DNA from: Nitrospira sp.
GTDB lineage: Bacteria > Nitrospirota > Nitrospiria > Nitrospirales > UBA8639
Length of the DNA: 64,000 nucleotides
Direction: 5' to 3'
Assembly (NCBI GenBank): GCA_011523385.1
Contig: WTGX01000017.1
Coordinates: 207,653-271,652 of the forward strand
The notes beneath the pieces were generated by a model. It had not been told where the DNA came from and did no database searches. It saw nothing but the letters and a program-made list of their open reading frames with translations. Shown here one piece after another: positions 15,039-23,344 of the stretch. Position numbers and translations under genes: made by a program. The first letter of the stretch is position 1. Every line of letters begins with the position of its first letter.

Positions 15039-16489
15039 GTACCCAAACCCTCTAGTTGATCATCGGTCAAGGCCTGAATCGGCTCACGGCGGCGCATAGT
15101 CCTCTCGCCTAAGGCAATGAGGTTCTCCTTGTTCGGATACTTTATGAGCCTGAGGTCGGTTGCGTTGACTTGAGTATGGCCGTTGAAACGACGAAAGTTT
15201 TCATCAACTGCAGTCGTGTTGAGGAATGCCGCCAACCCATGGGCCAGCGCTGCCGTCAACCCATGTTTCCCTTCATGAAACACGTTCAGGTGATTTTCAA
15301 ACCCCAACGCTTCGGCATTGGGGAAACTGTCGGGCGTGACGACACTCGCTACGATACGGCGTTTTTCCTCTTTGGATGAAAAACGGCGCACGACGCAATA
15401 AAACCCATTCGGGTAAAGCCATTTTTCCGTCTCGGCGTTGCGGCATATCGCATTGGGTTTGTTCAATTCCGGATTCGGCCAATCCGTACTTTGGTCTCGA
15501 AAGTGGCTGGGATAGAGCAAGGGGACCGTGTCTGTGTCCGGGATGTCACGCAGGTGTTCCTTCAATCGGAAATCGACCACGGGACCGGTTGATACCTTGA
15601 TGCCTATATCGTCCAGGGTGAAGCGAATCGCTCTCGACCGTTCGATGGCGTCAAATTCCGGTGAGGTCGGCACGTGTATGAATCGTTCGGGGTCTCCGGG
15701 AAACACGATACGATCGAAGGGGTACTCATTCGTCTCCATATCGGCGAAGCTGGCATCGGTCGAGGTGGTCACCGTCACGTCGCTTTGGCAGGCCCCACGT
15801 TCCAACGTGATGATGACGTTCTCCTGCAACACGTCATCATCCTTAAAGGCCTTATTTCTCGATCCAAACAGGTGTATCTGCAGGATGGCCGCACGTTCCA
15901 GAACGTATTCACGGAAGGGACGGTAGTATGGCCCATTACAGAAACTCCGCGGTACGATTGCAACAAGTTGACCGTGATCCTCCAGTAAAGATAAAGACAA
16001 GGCCACAAACGCTGAATACAGATTGACGGTTTCAATGCCGACTCGCCGCAATGCCGAACGGTAAAGAGAGTTGCTGCGTATTTTCTTATAGGGAGGGTTA
16101 AGGATGGCGTGGGTATATCTTGGAAGGGCCACGGCAAATAGATCCTCGGCAAGCGAATCGACCGCAGTATGCACGAAGTCGTCACCCCGGACGTTTGAAA
16201 CGATATTTTGATACTGTCTGTATTTCTCCAGCGATTGGATTAAATGGGGGTGCAGGGACTCGTCGATCTCGAAGGCATCAAGTTCGACATGCTGGAAATC
16301 AAAACCACCAGCAGCCCACCTTTCCAAAAAGGCCCCCGAAAGAGAACCGATACCGGCCCCGGCATCGAGCAGGCGACAGTTGCCCCCGGATCTTTGAGTA
16401 AACAATCCCGCCATAAATCGAGCGATTTCCGCAGGTGTGAAAAACTGCCCATATTGAGACTTCTTCTTTGGATCAATGGTCTTTGTCAC
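15035..16489 (-). CDS. BsuBI/PstI-type adenine-specific DNA methyltransferase
   Basis: An N6-adenine methyltransferase of the gamma class. The AdoMet-binding motif LLDAGAGIGSLSGAF is near residues 36-50 and the catalytic motif NPPYKKI near 129-135. The C-terminal half is a target-recognition region. I prefer the GTG at 16489 (protein VTKTIDPKKKSQYGQFFTP...) because AAGG lies seven bases before it; a TTG at 16525 would add 12 residues. It protects the host from the partner endonuclease encoded directly downstream with a four-base overlap. Confidence 0.88.
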   Translation of the reverse strand: MTKTIDPKKKSQYGQFFTPAEIARFMAGLFTQRSGGNCRLLDAGAGIGSLSGAFLERWAAGGFDFQHVELDAFEIDESLHPHLIQSLEKYRQYQNIVSNVRGDDFVHTAVDSLAEDLFAVALPRYTHAILNPPYKKIRSNSLYRSALRRVGIETVNLYSAFVALSLSLLEDHGQLVAIVPRSFCNGPYYRPFREYVLERAAILQIHLFGSRNKAFKDDDVLQENVIITLERGACQSDVTVTTSTDASFADMETNEYPFDRIVFPGDPERFIHVPTSPEFDAIERSRAIRFTLDDIGIKVSTGPVVDFRLKEHLRDIPDTDTVPLLYPSHFRDQSTDWPNPELNKPNAICRNAETEKWLYPNGFYCVVRRFSSKEEKRRIVASVVTPDSFPNAEALGFENHLNVFHEGKHGLTAALAHGLAAFLNTTAVDENFRRFNGHTQVNATDLRLIKYPNKENLIALGERTMRRREPIQALTDDQLEGLGT

Positions 16490-16558
16490 GGTCAGCCTTG
16501 ATGGGGCGCAACTTGTTGAAAGCAAGGGAGTGCTTCTTATTTATGGAGAAGCGTATCA

Positions 16559-16852
16559 CTATTTCTCTTCATCCGGGAATATCTTCGAGTTCCAGAACGA
16601 ATCGATAACCTCCTGAGGTATCTCGTCAAAATCCGGCGCAATCCAGATCTGCTCCTCAAGCCCGCCAAGCTTGCGCTTGGTCTTAGGCGAAACACGAATG
16701 ATTGGAAGCCAGTTGCTCAAAGCGGCGACGACTGATAAGCATTGCAACCGGCTCACCCGTCGCGTCAACGCCACGGCCTTGCCACGTTCCGTTTCACGAA
16801 CCAGTCTCGATAAATTCCAGCGGGCTTGGGCGATTGAATATCGTTCAGTCAC
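16559..16852 (-). pseudogene. Frameshifted Phd/YefM antitoxin with a four-codon toxin stub
   Basis: The N-terminal part (from the GTG at 16852) reads TERYSIAQARWNLSRLVRE, a standard Phd/YefM opening. After ERGKAVALTRR the family sequence continues only in another frame (TGEPVAMLISRRRFEQLAS), so a frameshift has broken it. The last 125 bases are nearly identical to the 3' half of the intact antitoxin at 22920-23174 (WIAPDFDE.PQEVIDSFWNSKIFPDE). The stop overlaps a GTG that opens Val-Ile-Arg-Phe, matching the first codons of the neighbouring-type PIN toxin (Val-Ala-Arg-Phe), and then similarity ends. It is therefore a hybrid, toxin-less remnant. Confidence 0.8.
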
Positions 16853-16990
16853 GGTTTGCCGATAATGTCCATGGAGATGTCCATCTTTATGGAATACCGT
16901 ATGACAATGCAACACAACGTGACGCATATCAGGCATTGTGACCATGGTCGTAACTATAGTATCATGGCAACGTTTTCAACAACAAACAGG

Positions 16991-17281
16991 ATGGAGTTTA
17001 AGGAGATGGGTAACGATAAAGTAGCCGGCGCCCGGACGATCAAGGCATCCGAGTTCAAGGCGAAGTGTCTGAAGCTGATGGACGAGGTGGCAGACAGCGG
17101 CGCCGAGATCGTCATTACCAAGAACGGCCACCCGGTTTCGCGGCTCGTGCCGTATCGCGAGAAGCCGAAGAGTCTGTTTGGCATCGACAGGGGAAGATTC
17201 AAGATACTTGGCGACATTATTGAGCCCCTGGATGTCGAATGGGAAGCCAACACCGGCAAGACTTGGGACGGTGACAAGTGA
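16991..17281 (+). CDS. vapB: VapB/Phd-type antitoxin
   Basis: A 96-residue antitoxin with the Phd/YefM fold in its first half: TIKASEFKAKCLKLMDEVADSG, then EIVITKNGHPVSRLVPYRE. The acidic C-terminal tail (DVEWEANTGKTWDGD) would wrap the toxin. The start is ambiguous: ATG at 16991 or 17006, the latter directly abutting AAGGAG. The stop codon overlaps the GTG start of the PIN toxin, as in classic vapBC operons where the antitoxin also represses the promoter. Confidence 0.88.
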   Translation: MEFKEMGNDKVAGARTIKASEFKAKCLKLMDEVADSGAEIVITKNGHPVSRLVPYREKPKSLFGIDRGRFKILGDIIEPLDVEWEANTGKTWDGDK

Positions 17282-17676
17282 TTCTCCTCGATACGCACGT
17301 CATGCTGTGGCTCAGAGGGGGTGAGGCGCGATTGGGCCTCAGGGCTCGACGCGAGATCGACCGGGCATGGCAGTCAGGTCAAGTCGGCATCTCTGCGATC
17401 TCGTTCTGGGAAATAGCGATGCTCAAGGACAGGGGACGGATCAGGTTCCCTGAAGACGTTGGCCTGTGGCGTCGTGAGCAATTGGAACAGGGCGTGTTCG
17501 AAATCGCCGTCGATGGAGCGATCGGAATTCGCGCCATTAACCTTGCCGATTTCCATGCCGGCCCGGCCGACCGTCTGATCGTCGCGACCGCGTTGGAGGG
17601 TCACCGTCTCGTGACCGCTGACGAACGCATTCTCGGTTGGGCAGGTCGGCTGAGTCGGCTACGAGCCACGGAATAG
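17278..17676 (+). CDS. vapC: VapC-type PIN-domain RNase toxin
   Basis: A 132-residue PIN nuclease. The acidic active-site residues are all visible: Asp5 (ILLDTH), Glu47 (SFWEIA), Asp98 (GPADRLIVATA) and Asp115 or nearby (VTADERI). VapC toxins cleave tRNA or rRNA when the antitoxin is degraded. Its GTG start overlaps the antitoxin stop. Its stop codon directly abuts the stop codon of hsdR on the other strand, with no spacer. Confidence 0.9.
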   Translation: MILLDTHVMLWLRGGEARLGLRARREIDRAWQSGQVGISAISFWEIAMLKDRGRIRFPEDVGLWRREQLEQGVFEIAVDGAIGIRAINLADFHAGPADRLIVATALEGHRLVTADERILGWAGRLSRLRATE

Positions 17677-20600
17677 TCAGGCCATTGCCCCGCTGTGATA
17701 GTATGGCGACGGCAACGTCGGGTATACACGGAACACGTGCCGGAAGACGTCATCGGACTTGGTTGCAACTTCGTCGTCAGAGTAAATGTCGGTAGGCAGG
17801 CCGGTCGTTTCGTTGTAAAGGAAGTCTCGGATAGTGACCACTACTGCATCACGAGTCGTTTCTTTTTCTCGCCACTGATCCACACGTAGCTTCTTGGACT
17901 TCAACGTCCGTAGAAGTTCGACGGCAACGCTCTTGATTCGTTTCATCTCGGCTGCGGTCAGGTCCGGTTTCTTCAGCAAGTCGAAAATTGCCAGTGACTC
18001 CTCGTCGAGACCTTCCCGCACCGCCCGAGTCTCTTCTTCACCAAGTTCCTGCGCCAGCTTCAGCAGTGCATCGAACGTCTGTTCGATCGTCACACGATCT
18101 TTTTCGCGGTTGTACTTTGCGACGGTCTCTTCGTAGTACTTCTGAAAATCGGCTCGTAGAGGGTTCTGCGCAAGCAGACGATGTACGCGCTTCTCCAGTA
18201 CGTGCCTCAAGTCTTGAACAAGCGAGTGCTTGCTCTTGTATCGCTCAAATTCTCGCTTCAGGCGTTCAAAGTTGATATGGCTGATGTCGTAAGGTGGAGG
18301 CATCGGATCGTCGCCTGCGAATTCAGGCTGCACCTCTATCGCTTCGTCCACCACCTCGTGTAGCTTGCGGATAATGTCTCTGATGTCGGCCTGCTCGCGA
18401 TCCTGCTGCAGGCTCTTGTACACAACGTCGATGGCGTCCCGGTCAGCCCGATGGGCGTTGACGTTTTTCACGTTGATACAGGCTCTGAATTTTTTGAACA
18501 CTTCGCGGCACATCACCTCGAAACGCTTACGAGTTTCGTCATTCTCGTTGGCAGCTTCCTTACACGCCGCAATGGCGGCGTTGCGCGCAAAGCCGGTCTT
18601 CCGGATGACGTTGCCCAGCGATGCTTCTCGTTCATCGAGGAAGATTCGCACGAAGGCAATAGCCTCGGCCAAGTCGGCCAGCAGTTCTTCATCAGGCTTG
18701 GCCGGATCGGTCTCGTCAACTCGGCCAGCATGCGTCCCTGCAAAGGTGGCCAATGCCCTGCGCAGGTGTTTGAGAACACCGCAGTAATCCACGATCAGAC
18801 CGTTGTTCTTGCCCTCGTTCACCCGGTTCGCACGGGCGATGGCCTGCATTAGTGTGTGGGCCTTGAGCGGCTTGTCAAGATAGAGGGTGGAAAGGCTGGG
18901 TACGTCGAAGCCGGTCAACCACATGGCACATACAATGGCGATACGGAAAGGGTGCTCCTCCTCCTTGAAAGCCTCATCCAACTCCATCCGCTGCATGTTG
19001 CGGAATCGCGAGTTGTTGCGCATCGACTCAGGCAGGTCCAGGCCTTCCTTGATGAGCTTTCGGTGCGGGGTAACGTCCAGATCCCATTTGCGGAATTTCT
19101 CCACCTCGCCCTGCTCCTCGCTCACCACCACCGCCAAGCGGGTCTCGCTCATCCAGTTGATCTGCCGCTTCAGGTAAATCGACTCCTGTTCGTCGGTTGT
19201 CCGCGACATTGCCGTTTCCAAATCCTTGATACGTTCGTTCCAATAGAAATCGACCAGCTTGTACATCCGCACGCAGGTCACCTTGTCGATACAGACCAAC
19301 ATCGCCTTGCCGGTTTCCCAGGCCGTCGAATAGTGACGCACGAAGTCCCGCGCAATCTGATCGAGACGCTTGCCTGCGGTGACGACGTGGTAGTCGCGCT
19401 TCAACTCTCGCTCCAGTCGCTGCTCCACGTCGATATCCTCGGCCTCCAACTCCTCCAGTTTTTCGGCGATACGGTCGTTCAGGTCGTTGACGGCCACTCC
19501 CAGCTTGTTGCCGCGGGCGTCATAGAAGAGCGGCACGGTGGCCTGATCCTCCACCGCACGCTGGAAGTCGTAGGTCGAAACGTACTCGCCGAACACCCGT
19601 CGCGTGATCTCGTCTTCCGTGAACAGCGGCGTGCCGGTAAAGCCGATATAGCTCGCGTTGGGCAGGGCATTCCGCATGTTGAGCGCCAACGTGCCGTACT
19701 GGGTGCGATGGGCTTCGTCGGTGATGACGATGACGTCGTCGCGTTGTGTGTAACTTTTGCTTTCGGCCACTTGCTTGTTGAACTTCTGGATCAGCGAGAA
19801 GACGTGTGCTTTGTGCTCGGCCAGTAACCGGCTCAGGTGTTCGCCGCTTGAAGTCCGGCACGGGTCGCGATCATGGTCCACGACGCCGCAGCCGGCAAAC
19901 GTCTTGTAGATCTGGGTATCGAGGTCGTCTCGGTCGGTGAGGATAAGGAAAGTAAAGTTGCCGCCGAGCTTCCGGTGCACCTTGCGGGTGAACATCACCA
20001 TCGAGTAACTCTTGCCGGCCCCCTGGGTGTGCCAGAAGACGCCCAGCCTGCCTTGCCGTGCCTCGCGGTCTCGTACCGCATCAATGGCTCGATTCACGCC
20101 TAGGAACTGGTGATTGCGGGCGATGATTTTCTTCGGCTCGCCCGACGACTCGTCGAAAAAGATGAAGTTCTCGACGAGGTCCATGAAGTTGCGCTTGTCG
20201 CAGACGCCTTTGAGCAACGTCTCCATGTCCACGACACCCGGCTCTTCTTCGGCCAGCCTCTTCCATTCGTGAAAGTGTTCCCATTTGCTGGTAATGCTAC
20301 CGATCTTCGCCTTCTCGCCGTTACCGAACATCACCACTGCGTTGTGGTGGAAGACGTGAGGAATGGTATCGCGATAGTCCGAGTAGTTCTCCTCAAAGGC
20401 GGCCCTGAGGTCCCGGTGGAGGTTCTTGCACTCGATGAAAAGTAGCGGCAGACCATTGACGAAGCCGACGACGTCCGCTCGCCGGCGATAGAGATCACCT
20501 TTGATCCACAACTCACGCACGCAGAGGAAGTGGTTGTTCTCCGGTGTCTCGAAGTCGAAGACTCGTAACCGCTCCCGTACCGGTTCGCCCTTCTCATTGC

Positions 20601-20925
20601 GGAAGGTGACCTTCACTCCGTCTCTCATCAGGCCGTACTTCTCACGGTTGGCGGTAACGATGGTCTGCGAGGCCACGGTAGCTGTGATCTGTCGCACCGC
20701 ATCGTCGTAAGCGTCATCCGGCAATCCCGGATTCAATGCCGCCAATTTCTCGCGTAGCGCGCGCGTTAGCACCACCTCGCGCTCAGACGCACGCCCAAGC
20801 AGGCTCTCCGGCCCGAAGTCCTCATTGTTGTAGGCGTAAACCGATTCCCAACCGAGTTGCCGTTCCAGATACTCGGCCGTGGTCTGCTGGACGAGGGTGT
20901 CTTCGGTGTAGGGAGTTGGGGTCAT
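17677..20925 (-). CDS. hsdR: Type I restriction enzyme R subunit HsdR
   Basis: A 1082-residue motor/nuclease subunit. The N-terminal nuclease has DVVGFVNGLPLLFIECKNLH (about residues 154-173) with the Glu-x-Lys motif. The helicase has Walker A THTQGAGKS-like WHTQGAGKSYSMV (near 301), the DEAH box ITDEAHRTQYG (near 401) and later motifs TGTPLF, DVPSLSTLYLDKPL and QAIARANR. It translocates and cuts DNA with HsdM and HsdS. The ATG overlaps the stop of the upstream AlbA_2 gene by four bases. Two decayed copies of its first 40 or so codons lie upstream at 22405-22530 and 23228-23344. Confidence 0.95.
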   Translation of the reverse strand: MTPTPYTEDTLVQQTTAEYLERQLGWESVYAYNNEDFGPESLLGRASEREVVLTRALREKLAALNPGLPDDAYDDAVRQITATVASQTIVTANREKYGLMRDGVKVTFRNEKGEPVRERLRVFDFETPENNHFLCVRELWIKGDLYRRRADVVGFVNGLPLLFIECKNLHRDLRAAFEENYSDYRDTIPHVFHHNAVVMFGNGEKAKIGSITSKWEHFHEWKRLAEEEPGVVDMETLLKGVCDKRNFMDLVENFIFFDESSGEPKKIIARNHQFLGVNRAIDAVRDREARQGRLGVFWHTQGAGKSYSMVMFTRKVHRKLGGNFTFLILTDRDDLDTQIYKTFAGCGVVDHDRDPCRTSSGEHLSRLLAEHKAHVFSLIQKFNKQVAESKSYTQRDDVIVITDEAHRTQYGTLALNMRNALPNASYIGFTGTPLFTEDEITRRVFGEYVSTYDFQRAVEDQATVPLFYDARGNKLGVAVNDLNDRIAEKLEELEAEDIDVEQRLERELKRDYHVVTAGKRLDQIARDFVRHYSTAWETGKAMLVCIDKVTCVRMYKLVDFYWNERIKDLETAMSRTTDEQESIYLKRQINWMSETRLAVVVSEEQGEVEKFRKWDLDVTPHRKLIKEGLDLPESMRNNSRFRNMQRMELDEAFKEEEHPFRIAIVCAMWLTGFDVPSLSTLYLDKPLKAHTLMQAIARANRVNEGKNNGLIVDYCGVLKHLRRALATFAGTHAGRVDETDPAKPDEELLADLAEAIAFVRIFLDEREASLGNVIRKTGFARNAAIAACKEAANENDETRKRFEVMCREVFKKFRACINVKNVNAHRADRDAIDVVYKSLQQDREQADIRDIIRKLHEVVDEAIEVQPEFAGDDPMPPPYDISHINFERLKREFERYKSKHSLVQDLRHVLEKRVHRLLAQNPLRADFQKYYEETVAKYNREKDRVTIEQTFDALLKLAQELGEEETRAVREGLDEESLAIFDLLKKPDLTAAEMKRIKSVAVELLRTLKSKKLRVDQWREKETTRDAVVVTIRDFLYNETTGLPTDIYSDDEVATKSDDVFRHVFRVYPTLPSPYYHSGAMA

Positions 20926-22343
20926 GATGACCCTCTCTCCAAATTCGCCAGCCGACTCCTGCCGTTTTCCGTGAGCCTGTATTTCTGCAACCGGCTGTTG
21001 GGTTTCTCCGGAATCGTGTATTCGATCAACTCGCCATCCACCAACGAACGAATTATCTTGTTGAGCTGGCCTGAAACTGTATTCTGCCCCAAGCCGGTCG
21101 AGATGGCTGATTTTGCCATGGGAGCCTGACGAAGAAGTAACAGAACTCGTTGCTCAAGACTCTCTGGCTGTGACTCTGGCTGTGACTCTGGCTGTGACTC
21201 TGATTTAGTCTCGACTTGGTCACCAGTATGTCTGGCCAGTCGTGGGAAAGTGGTCGTCACCCAGTGATCGGAAATCTTGATAACAGGCTCGGCCACCCCG
21301 TGTTCACGGCACAGATCACGAATGCGCCGGATGCCGGAACCGATCCTCTCTACCGCTTTCATCCGGTGCAGGATGCTGAACAACAACGGATTGCGAGGGA
21401 TACTTTTGATGCCGAGGCCTGCTTCAGTCATGCCGGCGGGCAGCCCGCCTGGGCTGACGATTTCGAGTCGATCCTTGAAGAGGTAAATTTGCACGTTGGC
21501 AGTGGAGCGGTAGTCACGATGAGCCAAAGCGTTGACCACCGCCTCACGAATAGCTTCTTCCGGCAGTTCAGGTCGCTCCTCCCGCTTGACGTGCTTGATG
21601 ATGTATTCCACGTTGATTTTGGAGAGAATCCACGCCACCACTTTATCAATCATCGAGTAGACGTCGCCGTAGAAGTCGCGCCGATCAAGGATTCGCACCT
21701 TGTTGGTGCCCATGAAGAGAGCACAAGCGACATCGGCGCTGACGTTGAACTTGCGGATGTCCTTTGCCAGCAGCCAAGCCCCGGCATGGCTCATGCGTCC
21801 GTCCTCGCCGATCAGGTGCAAGTTTCCGAAGGCCGTCCCTGGTTCCATGTCGATGGGGATTTTCGCGCGTTTTCTGAAAAGGTCCCAGTTTTTCTCGTCG
21901 AGATCGGCTTCGAGGGAGAACTTCTCACAGGCGGTTTCGTCGAAGTGGATCAGCCCCTCCTTGTAGAAGAACTCACGAATTTCCTCCCGCGACATCTGCT
22001 GGCTGCTTGAGCCCTCACGGATGAAGAACTTGCCCCCGAAAGAGTAGGGCTTGCTCTGCTGGGCGGGTACTCTCACGCAGAGCACCTTGCCCGAGCTTTC
22101 GATCTCTACTGCAATCGGCGGATCGGCTGAGCGGGCGATTGACTGGATTTCTGATTTCAGGCGATTGTGGTTGGCAACCCCGCAGACTTCTCCATCATCC
22201 GTCACGCCCAGCAGAATCGTCCCGCCGGTCGCGTTGGCAAAAGCGCATATCTCACGGCCAAGTCCGGAAGTGCCGGAGCGCTTGAATTCAGTTGTAAAGC
22301 CTTCGCCAAGGGCGACGAGATTGGATAGGTCTCCTTGGTTCAC
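20922..22343 (-). CDS. AlbA_2-domain ATP-binding protein in the type I restriction locus (COG2865-like)
   Basis: A 473-residue protein. Residues 12-130 form an AlbA_2 (Schlafen-type) domain: GEGFTTEFKRSGTSGLGREI, ATGGTILLGVTDDGEVCGV. A central GHKL-like ATPase part follows, with ELPEEAIREAVVNALAHRDY and ERIGSGIRRI. A C-terminal winged helix is likely (about 405-470). The linker contains a Ser-Gln-Pro-Glu tetrad repeat encoded by a 12-base tandem repeat. The GTG start is preceded by GAGGAG. Proteins of this group are common riders in hsd loci; whether they regulate the locus or act as a separate defence is not known. It is translationally coupled to hsdR. Confidence 0.85.
   Translation of the reverse strand: MNQGDLSNLVALGEGFTTEFKRSGTSGLGREICAFANATGGTILLGVTDDGEVCGVANHNRLKSEIQSIARSADPPIAVEIESSGKVLCVRVPAQQSKPYSFGGKFFIREGSSSQQMSREEIREFFYKEGLIHFDETACEKFSLEADLDEKNWDLFRKRAKIPIDMEPGTAFGNLHLIGEDGRMSHAGAWLLAKDIRKFNVSADVACALFMGTNKVRILDRRDFYGDVYSMIDKVVAWILSKINVEYIIKHVKREERPELPEEAIREAVVNALAHRDYRSTANVQIYLFKDRLEIVSPGGLPAGMTEAGLGIKSIPRNPLLFSILHRMKAVERIGSGIRRIRDLCREHGVAEPVIKISDHWVTTTFPRLARHTGDQVETKSESQPESQPESQPESLEQRVLLLLRQAPMAKSAISTGLGQNTVSGQLNKIIRSLVDGELIEYTIPEKPNSRLQKYRLTENGRSRLANLERGSS
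21162..21202 (-). repeat. 12-base tandem repeat in the AlbA_2 gene linker
   Basis: Three full copies and a partial copy of CTCTGGCTGTGA (plus-strand reading) encode the repeated Ser-Gln-Pro-Glu linker. Because the unit is a multiple of three, copy number changes would lengthen or shorten the linker without breaking the frame. Confidence 0.85.
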
Positions 22344-22404
22344 ACTGATATCTCCTCGTTCACTTTGCCTGACAAGAGAATATTACGGTCATTGAAGCAA
22401 CCCG

Positions 22405-22530
22405 ACAAGCTCGCCGGTCCGAAGTCCTCGTGGTTGCAGGCGTGCCCCGACTCTAGCCGAATTATTGTTCCAGATACCCGGCTGTCGTCTGCCGGATGAG
22501 GGTGTCTTCGGTGTAGGGGGATGGGGTCAT
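22405..22530 (-). pseudogene. Decayed copy of the hsdR 5' end (copy 2)
   Basis: From the ATG at 22530 it reads MTPSPYTEDTLIRQTTAGYL, almost the same as the true HsdR start MTPTPYTEDTLVQQTTAEYL. A stop codon follows after about 22 codons, and similarity then continues in a shifted frame (NHEDFGPASL against NNEDFGPESL). It directly follows the PIN toxin gene at 22540-22920, just as the intact hsdR follows the AlbA_2 gene. Confidence 0.85.
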
Positions 22531-22539
22531 CCGCGTCGT

Positions 22540-22920
22540 CTAGGCCGCCATCGTGGGCACGTCGTAGCGCGAGATATGGCGATCTCTGGTGATCACGATG
22601 AGGCCCTCGATTTGGGCTTGGGCGACCAGCATCCGATCAAACGGGTCGCCGTGGTGCGGCGGAAGGGTGCCCGCCTGTTCCGCGTGACGGAAGGTAAGAG
22701 CGAGTGGCGTGAAGCCCTGTTTTTTGATACTTGCTTCGAGGTTGTCCGGGGCTTGCAGTTTCCTCAACGCATGCTTGACGGCGATCTCCCAGCCGCTAAT
22801 TGAACTGACGAAGACTTCGTTGGACGTATCGGCTATGGCTTCATATGCACGTCCATCCAACTTCTGAGGTTCCGCCAGCCACCACAGGAGAGCGTGAGTG
22901 TCCAGTAGGAAGCGTGCCAC
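22540..22920 (-). CDS. vapC: VapC-type PIN-domain toxin (second pair)
   Basis: A 126-residue PIN RNase. LLDTHALLWWL gives Asp7; ISGWEIAVK gives the conserved Glu; DPFDRMLVAQA and ITRDRHI give the remaining Asp residues. The GTG start shares its first base with the TAG stop of the antitoxin gene. It belongs to the same PIN subgroup whose stub remains at 16556-16561. Sits between two hsdR remnants as cargo of the type I locus. Confidence 0.92.
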   Translation of the reverse strand: MARFLLDTHALLWWLAEPQKLDGRAYEAIADTSNEVFVSSISGWEIAVKHALRKLQAPDNLEASIKKQGFTPLALTFRHAEQAGTLPPHHGDPFDRMLVAQAQIEGLIVITRDRHISRYDVPTMAA

Positions 22921-23174
22921 TATTCGTCTTCATCCGGGAATATCTTCGAGTTCCAGAACGAATCGATAACTTCCTGAGGCGTCTCGTCAAAGTCCGGAGC
23001 GATCCAGATCTGCCCTTTCAACACACCTGATTTGCGCTTGGTCTTCGGCTTACGATACGGCTCCAGCCGCAGGTAAGGTTCGCCGGCTTTGGCAATCACA
23101 ATTTCCTCACCTTCCCACGCCAGTTTGCCCAGCTTCGAAAGCTGCGACTTGGCCTCGTGCATGTTTACTTTCAT
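22920..23174 (-). CDS. vapB: Phd/YefM-type antitoxin (second pair)
   Basis: An 84-residue antitoxin: MKVNMHEAKSQLSKLGKLA, EEIVIAKAGEPYLRLEPYR, then a toxin-binding tail with WIAPDFDETPQEVIDSFW. GAGGATCAA precedes the ATG. Its 3' half is nearly duplicated in the pseudogene at 16559-16852. A direct repeat of GCTAAGTC at 23189-23206 lies 15 bases upstream and could be the operator. Confidence 0.9.
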   Translation of the reverse strand: MKVNMHEAKSQLSKLGKLAWEGEEIVIAKAGEPYLRLEPYRKPKTKRKSGVLKGQIWIAPDFDETPQEVIDSFWNSKIFPDEDE

Positions 23175-23188
23175 TTGATCCTCATAAA

Positions 23189-23206
23189 GCTAAGTCGGGC
23201 TAAGTC
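23189..23206 (-). promoter_or_regulatory. Candidate operator: two tandem GCTAAGTC boxes
   Basis: Two identical octamers separated by GG lie just upstream of the antitoxin start, where the toxin-antitoxin complex would be expected to autorepress. Supported only by position and repetition. Confidence 0.4.
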
Positions 23207-23227
23207 TAAAACGGCGCAAGAATTGTG

Positions 23228-23344
23228 TCAAGAGCCTGCAACCGCTTGCCCAAGCAGGATCTCCGTATCGAAGTCTTCATGGTTGTCGGCGTAGACCGAC
23301 TTCCAGCCAAGGCGTTGCTCCAGATACTTGGCCGTGATCTGCTT
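23228..23344 (-). pseudogene. Decayed copy of the hsdR 5' end (copy 1)
   Basis: Immediately after the TAG stop of the TIR gene, one frame reads KQITAKYLEQRLGWKSVYAD, then NHEDFDTEILLGQA and a stop. It aligns with HsdR residues 13-46 (QQTTAEYLERQLGWESVYAY, NNEDFGPESLLGRA). The first dozen codons of hsdR are missing, replaced by the 3' end of the TIR gene. This defines a junction at 23344/23345. Confidence 0.85.

Noticed and set aside
18856..19827. 323-codon plus-strand frame opposite hsdR
   Set aside because: Lies wholly within the conserved HsdR helicase coding region on the other strand and shows no recognisable motif.
21162..21202. CRISPR-like reading of the tandem repeat
   Set aside because: The units are 12 bases with no spacers and lie in a coding linker; this is a minisatellite.
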